A DNA stretch of 8,290 bases from Syntrophomonadaceae bacterium (GTDB lineage: Bacteria > Bacillota > Dethiobacteria > DTU022): assembly GCA_003564055.1 (NCBI GenBank), contig PWSG01000307.1:1-8290 (forward strand), read 5' to 3'. The notes under the pieces are model-generated. The model made no database searches and had not been told where the DNA came from. It saw only the letters and a program-made list of their open reading frames with translations. A program made the translations under genes and the position numbers. Positions 5,842-8,290 of the stretch are shown here, piece by piece. Each line of letters starts with the position of its first letter. Position 1 is the stretch's first letter.

Positions 5842-8073
5842 TTAAATAATATAATCCTCCGGTTCTAACTCGTTTTGCCCGATGATCAGTCCTGTTATAG
5901 AAGAGTAGTTTTCTTTGCTTTTTAAAACAAAAACATGCGGGCTTACCTCTTCAACTGCCCCTTCCAGCAACAATTGATTGAACTCGTGCAGGTAAACGTT
6001 TACAGTGTAGCGCTGCAGCTTGCGCATCAGCCATCTTTCAGGCCCCCTGGTGATCAGCGTGTTAATCAAAACCTCATTATCCCCATAACGGACAATCACG
6101 GTTTTTTGATTACTGTCATCGATAAGCTTAAAGCGTTCCGCTGCCGTGCGGAAATTTACACCGCATTCCACCCAGTCAGGTGTCAGAAGGGAGGTAATAT
6201 CCTTTGAATCTAAGGAAACAGCTTTCATATAGAGTTCGGAAAAATATTTTTCAAACAGCTCCCTTGCCAGGGGGTCGGCAGGCTTTTCGGACAAAAGCGC
6301 CATCGTTACACCTGTAGTTTTGCGTAAAAATCCCACAGGTGGTTTGTGGGGTGCTACGAATACTTTTAATTCACCAAAGGGCAGGCGCCCTTCCCTGTTG
6401 CAGCGTCCAGCTGCCTGGGCAATTGAGTCAAGCCCCGCAAGGGCCCTGTATACAACCGGGAAATCTATGTCAACGCCTGCTTCAACTAACTGGGTGCTGA
6501 TAACCCTTACCGTATTGTTCAGTGCCAGTTCATTTTTAATTTTTTTGATTACATCGCTGCGGTGTTGTCCACACATAAGGGCAGATAAATGATACGTGTC
6601 TTCGGGCAACAGGGCATGCAGATCGCGGCAGCTTTTGCGGTCCGATACAACGCATAACACCTGGTCGTGTTCAATTAAAGAGCTGGCAATATCATCCCAA
6701 CTTTCAGAGGTATGCAGATCAGACGGGAGGCTAACCCTGACACGCTTTAAGTTGCGGTATAAATCGTCCAACCCCTCGCCCATGATATCTTCAACCCTAT
6801 TTAAACCGTTAAACGTTTCTTCATTTATCTTACGTTTTTGAAGCGTCGGCTGTGTGGCTGTTGAAATGACAAAACTTACACCATAGCGGTCGACAAGCAG
6901 CTGCATTGTTTCAAGAATAGGCAGCAGGTATTCCACAGGCACTAACTGTGCTTCATCAAGGATAACAACCGATCTGGCAATGTTGTGCAGCTTGCGGCAG
7001 CGGCTTGATTTTGCAGCAAAAAGTGATTCATAAAACTGGACAGAAGTTGTAACAATTATAGGGGCGTCCCAGTTTTCTGCAGCCAGGCGGGATTTTTTTG
7101 TTTCTTCGTCGACACCAATGTTAGAGTGATGCTCGATAACTTGTTCATCACCAAGCGCAGAACGTAAAACATTTGCATTTTGTTCTATAATGCTCGTGTA
7201 AGGGATCACGTATATTATGCGATCAAGGTTATGCTTCATGCCGTGCTCAAGCGCAAAAGCCAGGCTCGACAATGTTTTACCCCCGCCGGTCGGTACGGCC
7301 AGGGAATAGATCCCTTGCTCAGCCTTTCCTTTTTCAATGCATTTTTCACGAACCTGTCTTCTTATTCTGTTGGTAGGGGAATCTGCGGCGTTGGATTCAA
7401 GCTTGCCTATATAGTTATTAAAGTTCACCTGCAGTTTAGGCAGTGAGGCATAGCCGCCCCTGGCAGAGGCTTGTTCTATGTCCATATATTCTTCAGTGTC
7501 AAGAAAATCTGCATCGACCACGGTTGAGTAAATCATTCTTATCCATAGTGACAGGTCAAGACCTGCGGCAAACTGCCATGGCGGGTTAGACGGTTTTATT
7601 TCTTTAATATTTTCTACAATATCTTTATCTATATCATCTATGCAAAGTTGACTATTTAACCGGCTATTCAGTGAAGAATTGCCCGCTCCCTGTGCTGAAG
7701 ACCAGTCTGCCAAGCCGCTGTGGTGGCCCGCGATAATGTATGAAAGCAACCTTCCAAAACTTTTGCCATATTCTTTTTCTACCAGCTTAGCTCCGTGAAT
7801 CGCATGGTGTAATCTTCCCGACTGATTTTCTAAATGTGCTTCTTCGTCATATGAAAAACCGCTTTTCGATTTTAAGTATTTTTGCCATTCTAAGCGGCCC
7901 TTGCCGACATCATGAGCGTACCCGGCAGCTTCCCCCCAGGAACCAGATTTAAATTTATCAGCAAGTAGTTTTGCCCTTTTGCCGGTATTGCTTAGATGTT
8001 CTTTCAATAGATGGGGCATTTCCCAGCTTCCGTCTTTTTGTTTTTTTACGTGAGCAATATATTTTTTTTGCAC
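5842..8073 (-). CDS. cas3: CRISPR-associated helicase/nuclease Cas3 (HD + SF2 helicase)
   Basis: This 743-residue Cas3 is recruited by target-bound Cascade and degrades DNA while translocating. The N-terminal HD nuclease domain shows His26 (LKEHL), His54-Asp55 (GYAHDVGKG), His89-His90, His93, His117-His118 (AGHHSG) and a VVDADFLDTE segment (185-194). The SF2 helicase has Walker A PTGGGKT (261-267), DEAQ (373-376; the family usually has DEAH, and Cas3 varies here), STAT (404-407), the HLSALMCGQHR segment (495-505), and motifs V/VI STQLVEAGVDID (526-537) and QAAGRCNR (553-560). All key residues are present, so both activities are expected. The start is GTG at 8071-8073, with AGAGGGG (8084-8090) 10 nt upstream. 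It is the first gene of the operon, 88 nt after spoVS. Confidence 0.97.
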   Translation of the reverse strand: MQKKYIAHVKKQKDGSWEMPHLLKEHLSNTGKRAKLLADKFKSGSWGEAAGYAHDVGKGRLEWQKYLKSKSGFSYDEEAHLENQSGRLHHAIHGAKLVEKEYGKSFGRLLSYIIAGHHSGLADWSSAQGAGNSSLNSRLNSQLCIDDIDKDIVENIKEIKPSNPPWQFAAGLDLSLWIRMIYSTVVDADFLDTEEYMDIEQASARGGYASLPKLQVNFNNYIGKLESNAADSPTNRIRRQVREKCIEKGKAEQGIYSLAVPTGGGKTLSSLAFALEHGMKHNLDRIIYVIPYTSIIEQNANVLRSALGDEQVIEHHSNIGVDEETKKSRLAAENWDAPIIVTTSVQFYESLFAAKSSRCRKLHNIARSVVILDEAQLVPVEYLLPILETMQLLVDRYGVSFVISTATQPTLQKRKINEETFNGLNRVEDIMGEGLDDLYRNLKRVRVSLPSDLHTSESWDDIASSLIEHDQVLCVVSDRKSCRDLHALLPEDTYHLSALMCGQHRSDVIKKIKNELALNNTVRVISTQLVEAGVDIDFPVVYRALAGLDSIAQAAGRCNREGRLPFGELKVFVAPHKPPVGFLRKTTGVTMALLSEKPADPLARELFEKYFSELYMKAVSLDSKDITSLLTPDWVECGVNFRTAAERFKLIDDSNQKTVIVRYGDNEVLINTLITRGPERWLMRKLQRYTVNVYLHEFNQLLLEGAVEEVSPHVFVLKSKENYSSITGLIIGQNELEPEDYII

Positions 8074-8161
8074 CGTATAACTACCCCTCTATTAAGTAAA
8101 ATAATATTAGCAGTAGATATTTAAAGTATGACATTACCATTAACATAGAAAAAGTTAATTG
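8074..8161 (-). promoter_or_regulatory. Gap between spoVS and cas3; presumed cas operon promoter region
   Basis: This AT-rich 88-bp gap should hold the cas operon promoter if the operon has its own. Reading leftward, TAATAT (8104-8109 region) resembles a -10 box, but I find no convincing -35 at 16-18 bp from it. AGAGGGG (8084-8090) is the cas3 ribosome binding site. A weak inverted repeat, ATTAAC and GTTAAT just after the spoVS stop (9-nt loop, 6-bp AT-rich stem), does not look like a terminator. Readthrough from spoVS is therefore possible. Confidence 0.4.
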
Positions 8162-8290
8162 CTACCTAGGCTCAACTATCAACTTCATAGCAGTTCTTTC
8201 CTCACCATCAATCTCGATATCTTGAAATCCAGGTATCATGATTAAACTTATACCACTTGGAGCAACAAACCCTCTAGCTATTGCTATTGC
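8162..8290 (-). CDS. spoVS: Stage V sporulation protein S (SpoVS), C-terminal part
   Basis: The last 42 residues and the stop codon are in the window; the N-terminal half lies beyond the right edge. The segments AIARGFVAPSG, DIEIDGEERTA and the terminal KLIVEPR match the highly conserved end of SpoVS, a small protein of about 86 residues. SpoVS is a putative nucleic-acid-binding protein (Alba-like fold) that affects progress through stage V of sporulation in Bacillus subtilis. It marks the host as most likely an endospore former, though relatives also occur in Deinococcus-Thermus. It lies on the same strand as the cas genes, 88 nt upstream of cas3. I infer it is a chromosomal flank rather than part of the CRISPR system. 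Confidence 0.93.
   Translation of the reverse strand, partial: AIAIARGFVAPSGISLIMIPGFQDIEIDGEERTAMKLIVEPR

Noticed and set aside
7008..7065. Possible loss of helicase activity in Cas3 because of DEAQ instead of DEAH
   Set aside because: The last position of this motif varies among Cas3 proteins, and all other helicase motifs are intact.
8141..8160. Inverted repeat after the spoVS stop as a terminator
   Set aside because: The stem is only 6 A/T-rich pairs with a 9-nt loop and has no T-run after it, too weak for intrinsic termination.

Overview
The window holds a complete type I-C (Dvulg-type) CRISPR-Cas locus on the minus strand. It reads cas3 - cas5c - cas8c (with an internal cas11c) - cas7c - cas4 - cas1 - cas2, followed by a leader and the first repeats of a CRISPR array that runs off the left edge. 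At the right edge, upstream of cas3 and on the same strand, lies the C-terminal half of a spoVS sporulation gene. spoVS, strong AAGGAGG-type ribosome binding sites and frequent GTG/TTG starts point to an endospore-forming Firmicute, probably a Clostridia of the Peptococcaceae kind. The phylum is fairly safe; the family is a guess from protein style.

Layout by coordinate. 1-151: one partial and two full 32-bp repeats with two spacers of 34 and 35 bp. 152-318: leader, with a candidate promoter and three copies of a TGCGAAC motif. 319-2363: the adaptation genes cas2, cas1 and cas4. 2360-5825: the Cascade genes cas7c, cas8c/cas11c and cas5c. 5842-8073: the helicase-nuclease cas3. 8074-8161: an AT-rich gap with no clear terminator. 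8162-8290: partial spoVS. Genes are packed tightly: 4-nt overlaps at cas5c/cas8c and cas7c/cas4, and gaps of 14-47 nt elsewhere. One polycistronic mRNA starting upstream of cas3 is therefore likely.

How the parts work together (family knowledge): Cas1, Cas2 and Cas4 select and insert spacers at the leader-side repeat (120-151). The array is transcribed leftward from the leader, and Cas5c cuts each repeat at the base of its hairpin. Cas5c, Cas7c, Cas8c and Cas11c assemble on the crRNA and find targets, and Cas3 unwinds and degrades the DNA.

Most notable observations: (i) a near-perfect Shine-Dalgarno and in-frame TTG inside cas8c that should yield a separate 127-aa Cas11c; (ii) the 14-nt cas4-cas1 gap consists mostly of a 12-nt exact match to the end of the CRISPR repeat, so crRNA-derived RNA could pair with the cas1 ribosome binding site; (iii) Cas5c has Leu at the position I align with the Tyr implicated in processing by Bacillus halodurans Cas5d; (iv) the repeated and inverted TGCGAAC motifs in the leader. 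The system type is well known; the novelty, if any, is in these regulatory details.
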